A stretch of DNA of 64,000 bases from Balanoglossus misakiensis (taxonomy: Eukaryota > Hemichordata), in assembly GCA_040954595.2 (NCBI GenBank), contig CM082587.2, forward strand, positions 6,944,001-7,008,000, in the 5' to 3' direction. Position numbers and translations under genes: made by a program. The notes below the pieces were generated by a model. The model did no database searches, had not been told where the DNA came from, and saw only the letters and a list, made by a program, of their open reading frames with translations. How positions within the stretch are numbered: the first letter of the stretch is position 1; every line of letters starts with the position of its first letter. Below, piece by piece: positions 10,953 through 32,642 of the stretch.

Positions 10953-13080
10953 CCCTTGACTTCTGTTACCTATGTATTACATTATATATTCCAGAGAAAT
11001 CGTAGATTCCAGTTAGTTTATTTACGGCACTCAAGTTGGTGTAATTAACCAAGTCTCGCGAGATCTCGCCACGAGTGGAAATCATCAATCGCAGACCACA
11101 CTTCACAGAACACCCCAGAGATCATAAACTTAAAGGCTATACCAAACCTTCGTATACACTCTTTGGTATGATGATTTGCATCGACTACATCTCCTGAGCT
11201 ACAAAACATTCATTTCCAAGCTCATCACGGGGGAAACTAGTACCCGCTCAACAAAAATATGAGATGCGTTTCCATGGAAACAGAAACCCTTGAGGGAAGC
11301 CTCTGAGAACTGTCTGTAAGATCATCATCATCTTCTGTTAACGGTTCTTTGGATTATGAAAACTAAAACTAAAATTTAAACAAAGCATTTAATTTTGAAA
11401 CAATGGGACCAGAGTTTAATTACATAAATATTGCTGTACAGTTTGCTCCTGTAGTTGGAAGAATGTGTTTTTTACTTAATTGTTAAAGTAAAACTTTGTT
11501 TTTGTTTTCTGAATAAATGCAATAGGATTTAAAGAAACTTACAGACAGCACACAAAGAATTGAAGACCCCTAACGTAACATTGACCCCCCAAAAGAGTAC
11601 AAGACACATGATATATTTACAAATCTTCTCAGTACGATACCCTGAGTGCATACAATACGCTTCATGGCAAATTCTAGGAAGATGTGCGGGTGCATCATGT
11701 AATAAATTTATTGTGACCCTCCCTCCCCAAATATTAGCTTAACCATTCCTCATACAAGTAGTTTTCTTGGACTTTTTGACAGTTTTGCCGTCGCTAAGAT
11801 TTCAGTCCTTATTATGCTGCAACAACACAGCACTTGTGGGATTACATTTCAAATATGAAATGCAAATTGACTAGTTCCCTGAAAAAAACGGCTATTTTAT
11901 AAATTCTAACATTTATCATCTACTATATTTAAGTTTTCCTGGAAATATGTCTTATTTCTATGTGTATGATTTGAATTTAAATTTATCATAGTTTAAATTA
12001 GTAATGTTGCAATCGTCAATTTTGCTGGCAGTTTTGTTTTACCGTGAGTTTATGTTATCAAGTATTACTAGAGTTGACATATGACTTGGCACCAGACATT
12101 TTAAGATTTCCAAACATTGCATTTTGAACAAGATAGTTTAACTATAGGGCTTGGCAACAACTAGACATTTTCCAGATTTCTGGAAATTGTATTTTGAACC
12201 GATGTATACAAACACTTAAAAGTGAAGGGGTTGTCGCGCCGTGTTTGTTTGTTGATAAACATTAGAATTCATCCCCCAAATCCCCGAATGACAGAAAAGG
12301 ACAAAGCAAAGACGAAGATATTTAAGCTTGGCACGAAATTTTTCAGAATAGCCTTACATGCCGAGGAAAGGATGTGAAACTACTATAAGGAGCAGAATTT
12401 CCTTTTGTAAATATAAACAACTGACGGAAAATTTCAGAGTAAATACCCACCAACTCGCTTTCAAAGAAACAAAACTATGCCAACTGTGAAAACTTCTTTT
12501 CTTCCTAACGTCTTTCAACAAATCATATTGTTTGTTCTATTACATTAACTTTAAACAACATTTTAGTCTGGGAAAAGTCAAGAAATTTTGATCAGTATCC
12601 ACAAAAGTGAAATCAGAAATTTATTGTTGGCCTTTATAAAAGATAAAATAAACTGTAATAATACCCATGCTTCAAATGACAGATGCAAGTTAGGCTATCT
12701 GCATTATCAGCAAATATCTTACCAGTATGTATGCATGTTGCAGGGCCCATTCCATTACTTAATTTTGATAACTGCATGGGGATTGTCATAAAATTTCCTA
12801 CAAAAACACAGTAATGTATTATTTCAAGACATGAAAGGTAAAATGTAATAATCTGATAAATTTAGGCAAGCAAATGATGCTAGTTACTGCTTACATTTTA
12901 CCCAAATGCATAAATTAACATACAATACCCAGGGCGATGACCTACATTAAAATTATATAAAGTAATGTTGACAGCATGCAAAGATAATACTTGAAAATCC
13001 ATCATTTTTTGCATCTGCATTGTCAAACTGATTCATGAGCTGTCAAGTGGGATATATCTTTGTAAAGTGCAATACAATTG

Positions 13081-13083
13081 GGT

Positions 13084-13116
<33 letters not shown>
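13081..13116. repeat. (ATCA)n microsatellite
   Basis: About eight copies of ATCA. The preceding unique sequence (GCAATACAATTGGGT) could be the 3' end of a retroposon with a simple-repeat tail, which cannot be shown. Confidence 0.9.
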
Positions 13117-13117
<1 letters not shown>

Positions 13118-13729
13118 TAAATTTACATGGCGAGGATTCTGAAGATAACTTACACTGTTTGCAGCATATTTCCTCCAATGAAAATAAGCACAGTATTTAC
13201 ATGTAAGCTGCTGACAAACATCTGACTTTGTTTTTGTTGTTGTTGTTTTTTGCATAGACAATTGAATTATCAATCAATGCCCACTGGAAATTCACATACC
13301 AGTGTGAAATTTTCAGTTTTTCTTTTCTTTTCAAAATGGTCCACTTTTATAGCAAGAAAACTGACAATGCGATAGAATTCTGGAAGAGTTGGCATGCTGT
13401 TTGAGTTTAGAGAAAACCTCACACAGTAGGTTGTGTGTAAATTACAGAACTATGTTACAAAAATGCATCAAGTATTTCCTGTGAAAGTCTGAAAATACTC
13501 GTGCCTTATTTATGATTCTCCCCACAGTTTCCATCTATGTAATACCTCCCGCACGGATAGTTGGTAAATATCAGATGAAATGGCGACCGCTCCACTTGGC
13601 GTCATAGTCTTCGACAGACCAGACATCGCTGAAGAAGTAGACTCTGCCATGCTTTTGTCAGCATTGAAACTGAATTTTCACTAGATTAAAAACAAAAGTT
13701 CCTTTGCAGACAGATATATCACCGCCCGT

Positions 13730-23641
<9,912 letters not shown>

Positions 23642-25181
23642 CTTTACTACTCCTACTATCTATCAGCCGACAATCACAACAGGTTTAGTTATAGAAGCCT
23701 CTGAAATGTATATCCTTAATATTGATAATGAAGTCCAGCCGTGGCAGTCACTCGAACAATCAGTTGCCGGTTATTCCTCACTTTTCAATGTGTTCAGAGT
23801 GCGCATGCGTTGATATTGCATCACGGCAATTTAGGGTCAAAGGGCAGTTTTTGTTCGGGGAGAGATTTGATTGGATTAATCTTTGACCACTCGAACGTCA
23901 TACAGGATTTAGGCTTTTATATCAAACACTAGGAAATTAATCCTTTGCACCTGTTATCAAATTTACTATTTTCAATTACAAAGCTGTATTTTCAGCCCGC
24001 ATGCAGAAACAAACAATCAAATAATCGCAGATAACCACTAAAAATCCAGTCGTTTTTGCGCATGTAAACTTTCCGTGAGATGTACCATAGGACTCTGGTA
24101 TACTACATACCGAACAAATGAAATAAACGCTTCGGCTAGTCTCTCTTGACTGAAGTGTGAAAGTCGGGTAATGAAGTCCCAAGTCTAGTCGCATTCGAAT
24201 TCATGATTGTGCACTTCAGGGCTTGATCATTATGTCAGGATCTATGGTACCGTTCAAGTAAGAGCGCCACCAGTGTCGACGAATCTTGCTGCGCGCGAGA
24301 CTTGTTGCATTTTGCAGGGAATTCCAATTTTGACGGTGCTTTTTACCCACATTGATTAAAGAAAAAGCGGCAGCGAGAGAGAGGCTCTGTCCCTTTAATA
24401 GTGTAAAGGAAGCTGTCGTAATATATTGAGGTGTGTGCGCGCTGATGTATAATTAAAAAGTCCCCCATTTCACGAGTGCAAGTTCTTCACAGCGCCGTGT
24501 GAGATAAATTTTATGCTGGTACAAGTGTCAAGTAAAATAGAGTCGGCAATGATTACGAAATAAAATTCAAGCTGTGTACTGACATGTGTTCTGACAATTT
24601 CAATCAGTGGAGAACTAAATATATCCAAAGAATACCACGAGAAATCATTGCTGGCTGGTGCTGCGACATCTCTATACGTACAGAGATTGTAGCGCTTGGA
24701 TAATTCTAACCTAGCTAGGGGGTCTTGCTGGCAGCCACTGCGCTTTTGGAGCGGCCAGTCCCCCTAGCTAGGTTAGCTATAACCTTTGTATGGAGAATGG
24801 TGCTGCGGATAACAGTAGAACACATTTATCATAGTCTCGTGTATGTAAAAATTGTCAAAGAGGTTGTGTACAATCATTGCTCTCATTAGCATTCACATGT
24901 TGCGGAGAGTTTTAATTTACTCGCAGAATAAAGCAGACGACAAAAAATGGACAAAACTGTGGGGGAAAGCGACATAACCATTGGCGTCCACCATCTTACC
25001 CACTGGTTTATAAAGCTTACATATCACAGGCACTGATTCAAAATAATAAGCGGATAACCATTAATGTATATCCTTTTGATAGAGTGTAAGTTTCATATTT
25101 AGACCAATGCCACGACAATCTGGCACAAGCCAGTCGCTTTGACTACACAAATGTCGGTTGCCCATTTAGCATGTCGCTCAT
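23642..25181. promoter_or_regulatory. Spacer between FMO 3' end and SLC25A24-like start
   Basis: 1.5 kb with no supported exon. The part next to 23641 should hold the carrier promoter and 5' UTR. Contains the hairpin at 24706-24777. Confidence 0.4.
24706..24777. repeat. Hairpin-forming inverted repeat
   Basis: Left arm CTAACCTAGCTAGGGGGTCT and right arm CCAGTCCCCCTAGCTAGGTTAG pair over about 20 bp around a 30-bp GC-rich centre. No second copy is seen in the window. Confidence 0.8.
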
Positions 25182-25187
25182 TTTATT
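25182..25187 (-). terminator. Polyadenylation signal of the FMO gene
   Basis: AATAAA on the minus strand, 85 nt after the FMO stop codon. Confidence 0.55.
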
Positions 25188-25272
25188 GACAGTGTCGATA
25201 AACCCTTCGAATCTGAAGCCAAATCAAAACTTAAATAATGATCAAAATAATCAATAAAATCAAACCAAATGA

Positions 25273-28200
25273 TCAAATGAAATGAGTCAATATGACAAGC
25301 ACAATAGTGAAGATAACGAATATTTTCAAGATGATCTGCGGGTCCTTCGTTTCCTTGACGACCACCCTGGTTCTGGTGGCACTGATGACGTTGTCCCAAG
25401 CCTCCTCTATGCTGCTCCTGGCGCCGCTCCATGCCCCGGGGCCATGCAAGCGATACGTGGTGGGGTAGGCCGGTCCGAAGAAACACTTGAAGGCGAACTT
25501 GGGATCTGAAAATAGCAGCGACAGCAGCCTCGGCTGTGCACCTATCTGTTTTGCATAATACTCCTGCAGTGGAACCGGTGGTACCTGCAAAAAAAAGAGA
25601 GAAAATTCCTTTCAAAGCAGAAAACAGCAAAATCACGCCCAGCCACGATCATAAAGCCACGCTATTATTGAAAGAGTGGCATGGGATTATACCACACATT
25701 TGTGTCGATGCTACAACGTTTGAATATCAGTCACAAATTTAATACGTAGTTAGAAAAAATGGGTTCAAAATATTTGATTTGGAATATGAGAATTCGGGTA
25801 TCAGATTGAGCGAGGAAATTTGGCTTACGTAAAGTTTGTGTCGCCCATAGTCTCTGAAGGTTTGTTCCTTGCGACGCTTGACTTGCAATACTCGTTGGGT
25901 TGGCCCAGGCAGCTTGGCTTTGCCGCTGAAGACCCTGGCGGCCCATCGGGCTTGCAACTCGTACACGGGAACATTGGCACCTAAGACCGCCACGCAGCCC
26001 ACGACGGCGAGAGTCGGGTGCTTCAGACGAGCGGGAAAGACGTACTCGTACAACTCCAGATCCTTCTGGGAATCTGTGGTTAAAATCAAATCATCACATT
26101 CAAACATCAAGTATTTATATGGATGATATTCGCTCATGTTGGGATAATTGCCTAGCAACTGGTTGCTATCCACGCACCACAAGTCAAGCTTTGTATGAAA
26201 ACGTTATTTGTCTTGTGTCACGTGAGACTGTAGTCGTATATAAACTTTCTAGCCACGCGAGAACTCAGTCGCAAGGTCTCGTAGAATTATGAAAATAGTC
26301 TATTAACGCACCTGCTATAATAGCATTGTCAATAAACTTGTAACCAAGGTGGTAACCAGTGGCAAATATGACAGCATCTACGCCCTCTACCAGGCTCCCA
26401 TCCTCGAACTCAGCCCCGGTTTTCGTAAAGCGACTGATCGCCGGCTTGGTTTTTATCTTTCCGCAGTAAATACGGCTGCCAATTTCGTCGTTGACCATCT
26501 GACTGCCGCTGAAGAAAGATGTGGCTTTCGACAGCAATCCCGCTTTGTCGTGGTTGACCTTGGACGAGGCTAGCGTCGTCACCATGAATCCGCGAATGGC
26601 GTCCGGCAACTTGCTGACGAATCGGGTGTTACCCATCATGTCACTAGGGACACCGCCCAATCCTATCCTGGGAACAACCCAGGTTCCGTTGCGCATGCTC
26701 AAATACACCTAATTTATGAGACAGAGTAAATAAAAGAGGAAAGTAAGTGTTTTGTGCAAATTACTTAATTGGTACATCTTTAAAAGAAAATTTTCTTTTT
26801 TTGTGTGCCTATGCATTGAACTCGACTCGGCTCAGACAACAGAACAGACAATGAATTCGCTCAAAAGTCAAAACATGAAGTCGTACCTGAGAAGCGAAGC
26901 GGCTTGAATCGACAGACACGTCACCGGCAGAATGTCCGCCACCTGTAGCCAAATGGGATGATAATGTCAAACATTTCGTTCATCTTTCTATATGTAGACA
27001 GAGAGACATGGGGAGACAGAGAGAGAATGATCGAGGCACAAGAAGACAGGCAGACACAGACAGACACGTTATGCATCACGCAATATTTAAATTTTAACAT
27101 TATGTTCGGCTAAATAAGTAAGTAAGGAAATAAGTAAGTAAATGAAAATACATGTATGAGCAAACTAACAAAATTGAAATCTGATTCTCACCGACTACAA
27201 GAACATTTTTCCCGGCAAATTTACTGCCGCTTCGAAATGCATTGCTGTGCATCATTTCGCCTTGAAACTGGTCCATCCCGGGGTATTTTGGAAGGGTTGC
27301 GTCTTTAAACATTCCGGAACAGACGATGACGCCATCGAATATCTCCACGTCATCTTGGTTGTTGCCACGCCGACGAATCCTCACTTCCCATTTCCCGGTC
27401 GTGACGTAATCCGACGCCGGCTCCACTCTCACGATGGTGCAGTCGAAGTTGACGTACGGGCGCAGTTTGAAGTGATCAGCATAGTCGCGGACGTACCGGA
27501 GATATGTCTGCTGCGGAACGTATGGTGGCGTCTCGCGAGACATGGGGAAGTCGCTGAAACACGTCATTTCCTTGCTGGAGTTGGTCACCAGGCTTTGGTA
27601 GACGGAGCTTCCTTGGTTGGGGCGCAACTCTTCATCATATATCCACACACCACCTGGTCGGGAGATGAAGGAAAGCTTAGAAGTTAAAACTCGTCTACGC
27701 ATGCGCATGCATGGCCATCTCATCTCTTGATATGCATCCTTGTTGCATGTTGTGAATGCATTGGTACAACAGGTGCTTGCGAATCAATGATGATATGGAT
27801 TTGCCTGGTATTAGCCTATACCGTTCAATATCACCATTCGTAAGCACCTGTATTGACAACAGGCCGCAGTGGTCAGGTCGGAATGACGTTTTTGCAAGAT
27901 ATAGAAAGGGTGTTTTCCGGACACCAGTGAAGCAAATAAATTTGACGTAGTTGAATTAGAAGAGACGCGACTTCCCAAATTTCCTGGTATTCACAGTGAG
28001 TCGGTCCAGAATCAGTTCTTTTCACAACTATATCAAATCATCTAGCGTACATTTTCTGTCAATTCCCGTCATTTGTCCACAAAGTTAAAATTTGAAGTGT
28101 AGCCGAAGTACGACAGTAGTGTTCTGTTTTAACGCAGCCAGCCATGGGACGCACTTCGTTTGATAAGTGACGCCATTAAAATTGAAGACAGCGATATAAG

Positions 28201-28335
28201 GTGACGAGTAACTAACTTACCAATATCGCTGTGCTGTTCATAGCACACTGGCTGCAGACCTTCTTCAAGACACGACTTGATGGACACTAAACCACACACG
28301 CCCGCGCCAATCACCGCTACGCGTTTCGTCTGCAT
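25273..28335 (-). CDS. FMO-like: Flavin-containing monooxygenase
   Basis: NADPH- and FAD-dependent oxygenase of soft nucleophiles (N- and S-containing xenobiotics in the characterised family), anchored to the ER. Six minus-strand exons: 28335-28221, 27653-27192, 26942-26887, 26708-26312, 26073-25829 and 25584-25273. All are in phase, 528 residues; animal FMOs are usually 530-560. The FAD site VIGAGVCGL starts at residue 8. The FMO signature [11 protein letters not shown] is followed by the NADPH site [10 protein letters not shown], then FATGYH and the family tail [18 protein letters not shown]. The last 20 residues are a hydrophobic tail anchor ([12 protein letters not shown]). The start at 28335 puts the FAD motif at the usual place. 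The frame stays open upstream to an ATG at 28572 (79 more codons), more likely 5' UTR. The paralogue cannot be assigned. Confidence 0.96.
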
Positions 28336-29330
28336 TTTATGACCAAACCGGGACGGACGGAGCAAGCAAGAGGACCGTTGAAATCTGGACACAGAGTGAA
28401 ACCCGACCGCTCTGTGGAATGACAATTTAGTATTTTCCAGTCTTACCTTTGAATATGCAAATTGCTGGGTAATTAAGGGCTTTGTTATTTCATATTGCCA
28501 TCCCCCAGATAATCTTGCGGGTGCCTTCATTTTTCTTCTTGTAACGCGAATACGCAAATTAGTGTGAAACACTTTGATTTAGCGACATTTTTTTTCAGCG
28601 AATTTAAATTTTGGATAAAATTACCGAAGGTTTGAATTGGCGGTATCCTAAATGAGCGAATTTATTCATCTTCCGAAACATGCTAGAACAGACACGTTTT
28701 ACGATAATTAAACCCATTGATATTTGTATTCTACGTAGTGAAATACTAGTCTAGTAGATAGCTGGGAATAATCCGCATCGTCGTAAACCGCGACCTCTTT
28801 ACGGCAACAGTTTCTGAGTTGCCTCTCTCTCGCAAACAAAACATAATTGCCCAATGTTATAATGTCTATTCTCATCTACAGCGCCCACTTTGGGGCTCAG
28901 GCGAAGATGACGTACGAGCACCTTGACGTCATCTCCATCTGGCCCCTAGCTTATTTACTGATAGATCTACACAAACATGTTATCAGTCTCTAATGGTGTT
29001 TGTATGTTTGAATATGAACAAATTGAATTTAAAAAAAAACAGGTGGAGCGGTTCATGATTATATAACCACGGGACCAAAGTGCACCACCAAACCGCTTCT
29101 TATGCTTATTAATCTATATACATGTAACAAACTTTAAGCTAGTAAATTGACGACGGCGGGCTCGAAGATGCTTCGGTGACAACCCGGATATTCTCCGGAT
29201 TTCACCACAGACGGCCGGTGATTTCACCGTACGGTCGAACTTCAACTCTCCGAAACCTTAATTTTTGCGGTTTTTCTCGCGGATAAGAATGATATGATTA
29301 TCTACAGAGGTAAAACAGGCGCAGAAACAC
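28336..29330. promoter_or_regulatory. Head-to-head promoter region of FMO and ST8-type sialyltransferase
   Basis: The two start codons are divergent and about 1 kb apart, so the segment must hold both promoters. No TATA box or named operator is convincing, and no exon is seen apart from the FMO upstream open frame. Confidence 0.45.
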
Positions 29331-31666
29331 ATGGCGCCGCTTCAATGTAGTGAGCGTTTGAATACGCAGAGGATTCTGTCATTCTCTGCGTTGTTGGTAT
29401 TCGCGTCGGTTTTCATGTTAAACTTTGTACTGACGAAACGCAATGATCTGCCAAACACGATGCCGCCACAATTGCAGCCCGTTGGAAGTAGGCTAATACA
29501 AAGCCAGATAAGGTGGGTTTTTCATAAATAAACTTTTAAAAAATCGTTTAGCATTTAGAAATCAAATTGACGCCCCTTGACTCCATATTTACGGTCAGGT
29601 GCAACGCCAAATTTTCTTCGTACTCATTAGAAATACCCACGTCTTCTTTCAGCGTTGACAGCACAAGGGAACCAAACAGCACCACATATCTCTTGGATGA
29701 GACTCATGCACTGCAAGATCCAAGGAAAGCAAAGAGCTTAGGAGAGTTAAGGTAATAGTCGCCGGAGCCGGTACGAGAATGTATCATACTGAACAAAATG
29801 TATCGGTTGCCGTTCGTACAATCCTTCTAATCATGTGGTCAACACGTGTGCATGGCTATCAACCACGATGATCACCTATATATTTAGCTGCAATAATTGT
29901 GGGGCCTATCAAGGTGACCCAAAACGTAACCCCACGTCCCCGGGGTAACGATTATCGCAGATACCTACATATTGTGACAAATATATTTACCCGTTTGAAG
30001 TAATGGCGAAATAACAATACACATATAGAGAAAAACGTTGGTGCATGAAGGTATGCAATACATGGTTATCAAATAGGCCTATGTATTCGTTTTCATTTGC
30101 TATAAGACAAAATCCGCCAAAGATTGTAATTCCAATCCTTGGCATTTGCAATACGTGGCAAAATTTCCTTAATTGTTGTTTAATACCTTATGAATCTGTG
30201 TTCGAAAACTAATGGCAATCGGTTGAGAATGATTGCATGTCTTATGAAATACAATGTAATCACTTTCATCGTCCTTAATATCCTTGTAATGTTTTCTGTC
30301 CAGGAGCATCATCTCCAAAGAGCTAACACTGGAAAATACCATCGCGATATTTCGAACAAATACCACGATGAAGTTGTTTCTTGACGAGGGATTCCCTCAG
30401 GATTTGTGGTCACCGGCAACCGCTCTCTCTGACAGCCACCGGACGCTGTATAATGTCCTATTCTACTCGCCTGAGCGGCGGAAGACATGCGCGTTGGTTG
30501 GAAATGGCGGCATTCTCAAAGACAGCGACTGCGGGCGTGAGATAGACGGGCATGATTTTGTGATGAGAGCAAATTTGCCTCAACTGCGTGGGTTTGAGAA
30601 AGATGTCGGGCGAAGGAGTGACTTAATAGCGATCAACCAGGTCGTTTGCAGAAATTTGTACGACCAGTTGAAAGCAGTGGGAAAGACGTCAAAAAAGAGA
30701 AAGAACAAGAACAATCGTCCACCTGACATATTGGCGAGGCTGGCCAAGTTAAATGGCACCGTTATCTGGCTAGCCCAAAACTTTTCATCACCCACGGTTA
30801 AGCTGAAGAAAACATCCTCGAACATAGAGGGTGTACTGAGACGAACGAAGTTGCGGTGGGGAGGGGAGGGGGGGTCAATGGACTACCAAGTGGCATACTC
30901 ACCGGTTCCTTTGTGGCCAGATGTAATGAAGAGGTTTGTACTTTCTTTTTTCACAACAGGACAGGATCGACAGACAGACACACAGACACACACAGACAGA
31001 CAGACAGACAAACAAACAAACAAACAAACAAATGACAACAAAATGACAGCAACAACAGAACGCGAACAGCAGAGGCCAAGTAAAGATAAAGACATACCCG
31101 CCGCGATCAAAACAAGACTGAAAAACGTGAAGCAGATTTGATGCCACTCATGTATTAATAGCAGAAGAACACCCCAGATAAACTGGTTGAGATTTAAATG
31201 GTGGGTGTCGTCCTTTCTGCGGCTGCGTGCTAGCAAGTCAAGTCGATTAGGTTCAAATTGTAGGCCTAACTGCTATACAATGTACACCATTGCAAACAAT
31301 GGTCTCCCTGGACAGAGGGATCAATGCCGGTGGTCTATTTTCGCGCATGTGCACTTCGGACGACCCTTCCCTTTAAAATCCTTAAATTGCAATATTTCTT
31401 TTTTCAGAATATGGAACAAATCAGGTAGCAGCGAGGGTTTTGTATTACTTACCATGTCAACTCTCATCTGTGAGGAACTTACTCTCTACGGATTTTGGCC
31501 ATTTTCTGAAGACTCGCGAGGGCGCAAGTTACGTCACCACTACTTCGAAAAGACGAAGTACGACGTCACCAAAAAGAACGTCATGCCCGTGGAGTTTGAA
31601 ATTTTGCAAGATTTCAATCGATCAAACGTGATCAGACTCGTTTCGCAGAAATGCGCAGGTCCCTGA
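29331..31666 (+). CDS. ST8SIA-like: Alpha-2,8-sialyltransferase family protein (GT29, ST8Sia-like)
   Basis: Type II Golgi glycosyltransferase of the family that transfers sialic acid from CMP-sialic acid to sialylated glycans. Four exons: 29331-29512, 29653-29751, 30304-30933 and 31408-31666; in phase, 389 residues. The N-terminal anchor is LSFSALLVFASVFMLNFVL. Sialylmotif L reads CALVGNGGILKDSDCGREID. Motif S ends ICEELTLYGFWPF, and motif III is HHYFE. The motif L and S cysteines and the second pair (DCGREID and the C-terminal QKC) are kept. In motif VS, normally H-x4-E, the sequence is N-VMPV-E: the His taken as catalytic base in ST8 enzymes is Asn, codon AAC instead of CAC. The gene is otherwise intact, so it may be inactive or use another mechanism. 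Intron 3 starts just before a CAGA/CAAA microsatellite. Confidence 0.93.
29886..29962. repeat. Hairpin-forming inverted repeat in sialyltransferase intron 2
   Basis: CGTAACCCC and GGGGTAACG form a perfect 9-bp core around a short spacer. Flanking GCTGCAATAATTGT and CGATTATCGCAGAT extend the pairing imperfectly. Possibly an old MITE. Confidence 0.5.
30971..31032. repeat. (CAGA)n/(CAAA)n microsatellite
   Basis: Compound tetranucleotide tract about 40 bp inside sialyltransferase intron 3. It creates spurious long frames on the other strand. Confidence 0.92.
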
Positions 31667-32642
31667 ATAATGTCGAAACTTTTGTGTGATTGGTTGTTTG
31701 AGGAGAGCTAATTCCTATAGTTTTTTTTGTTTTGTTTTTATAGTTCCTATAGTTTTTTGAGTGTTTTGATACAAGCGACGTGAGAAGGAAAAGGATCAGA
31801 TTGGTTTAATTGTTTGCCAGCCTTCTGAGCATCGACCCCCCCCCCAAAAATGGAATTATTTGCTAATTGATTCGAAGCATGGTCATGATATCAATATTTT
31901 TTAAAGTAAAAAAAATCATTAAAGAATTCATAAAAGAAAATGTTTCCTGCATTTCACTGTAAACGTATTGTTACAATGCCAGGTTTTTGGTAGCCTTTCA
32001 AAATTAACGATTTACAGCGGGACTACATCCAAGACTGGATTAAAATTGCAAGAAATACCCCCCCCCCCCCTCGTCTTTTGCAAGTATCCTTCCTGTACCA
32101 GTAGCATCCAAGGTGTACACTCGGTGCCATTGTTTGTTAATAAGTAAATATAAATAGAAGAGACCCCTTAAGTTATTCAAAAATCCCAACATTAATATTG
32201 GAAATAAACAACACGTGACCCTGCAGGGTGTTGACTCTAGCAAAACTGCGCAAACTTTAGGTTGTGTAAATCGCAGTGAGTAGCACACAGTCGCACAACT
32301 TCCCGACGCTTCTGAAGTAACGGCATTTCCAATTTTTGGAAAGAGTTGGTGGTGTGTTAACTGTCTGCAGGGACACAGGGGTCTTTTGGGAAAATAGGAA
32401 TTGGCGTCCAGTTCCTACCAGGTAAGCAAGTAAATAAAAAGTCATCGCATTAGTTGCGTTCCTGTTGTGAAATTTATGTAACTTTGTTCGTCGTAAACCT
32501 TGTATCGTATGGCCGTTAGCACAAGCCCTTCATTACATTTTGTGTCCCGCAATATAGCCATTTTTGAGATTCATTACTTTTCCCCATATTTATTTGTCTG
32601 CCTGCCTGCCTGTCTGCACCGTGTTTGGTCGGTCCAGTGGAA
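31667..32642 (+). other. Sialyltransferase 3' UTR and SOUL-kringle gene upstream region
   Basis: Nearly 1 kb without a coding exon. ATTAAA at 31918-31923, 252 nt past the stop, is a possible polyadenylation signal, and AATAAA occurs at 32433-32438. A (CTGC)n tract at about 32596-32616 lies just upstream of the next start codon. Confidence 0.35.

Larger units (their letters stand above)
9892..13729 (-). other. Probable long 3' UTR / intergenic region of the SLC25A24-like gene
   Basis: 3.8 kb of AT-rich sequence beyond the carrier stop codon with no supported exon on either strand. AATAAA hexamers on the minus strand include 12620-12625 and 9954-9959. If the last is used, the 3' UTR is about 3.8 kb and ends beside the LINE fragment. 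It also holds a hairpin element (10820-10952), an (ATCA)n tract (13081-13116) and a TCTCGCGAGA palindrome (11054-11063). Confidence 0.35.

Noticed and set aside
30850-30880. G-rich run (GGGGAGGGGAGGGGGGG) suspected of frameshifting the sialyltransferase exon
   Set aside because: The frame stays open through it and joins the next exon in phase to give the expected motif S, so no frameshift is needed.
30883-31236. Minus-strand frames of 117 and 82 codons rich in LFVCLSVCVC
   Set aside because: Translation of the CAGA/CAAA microsatellite in the sialyltransferase intron.
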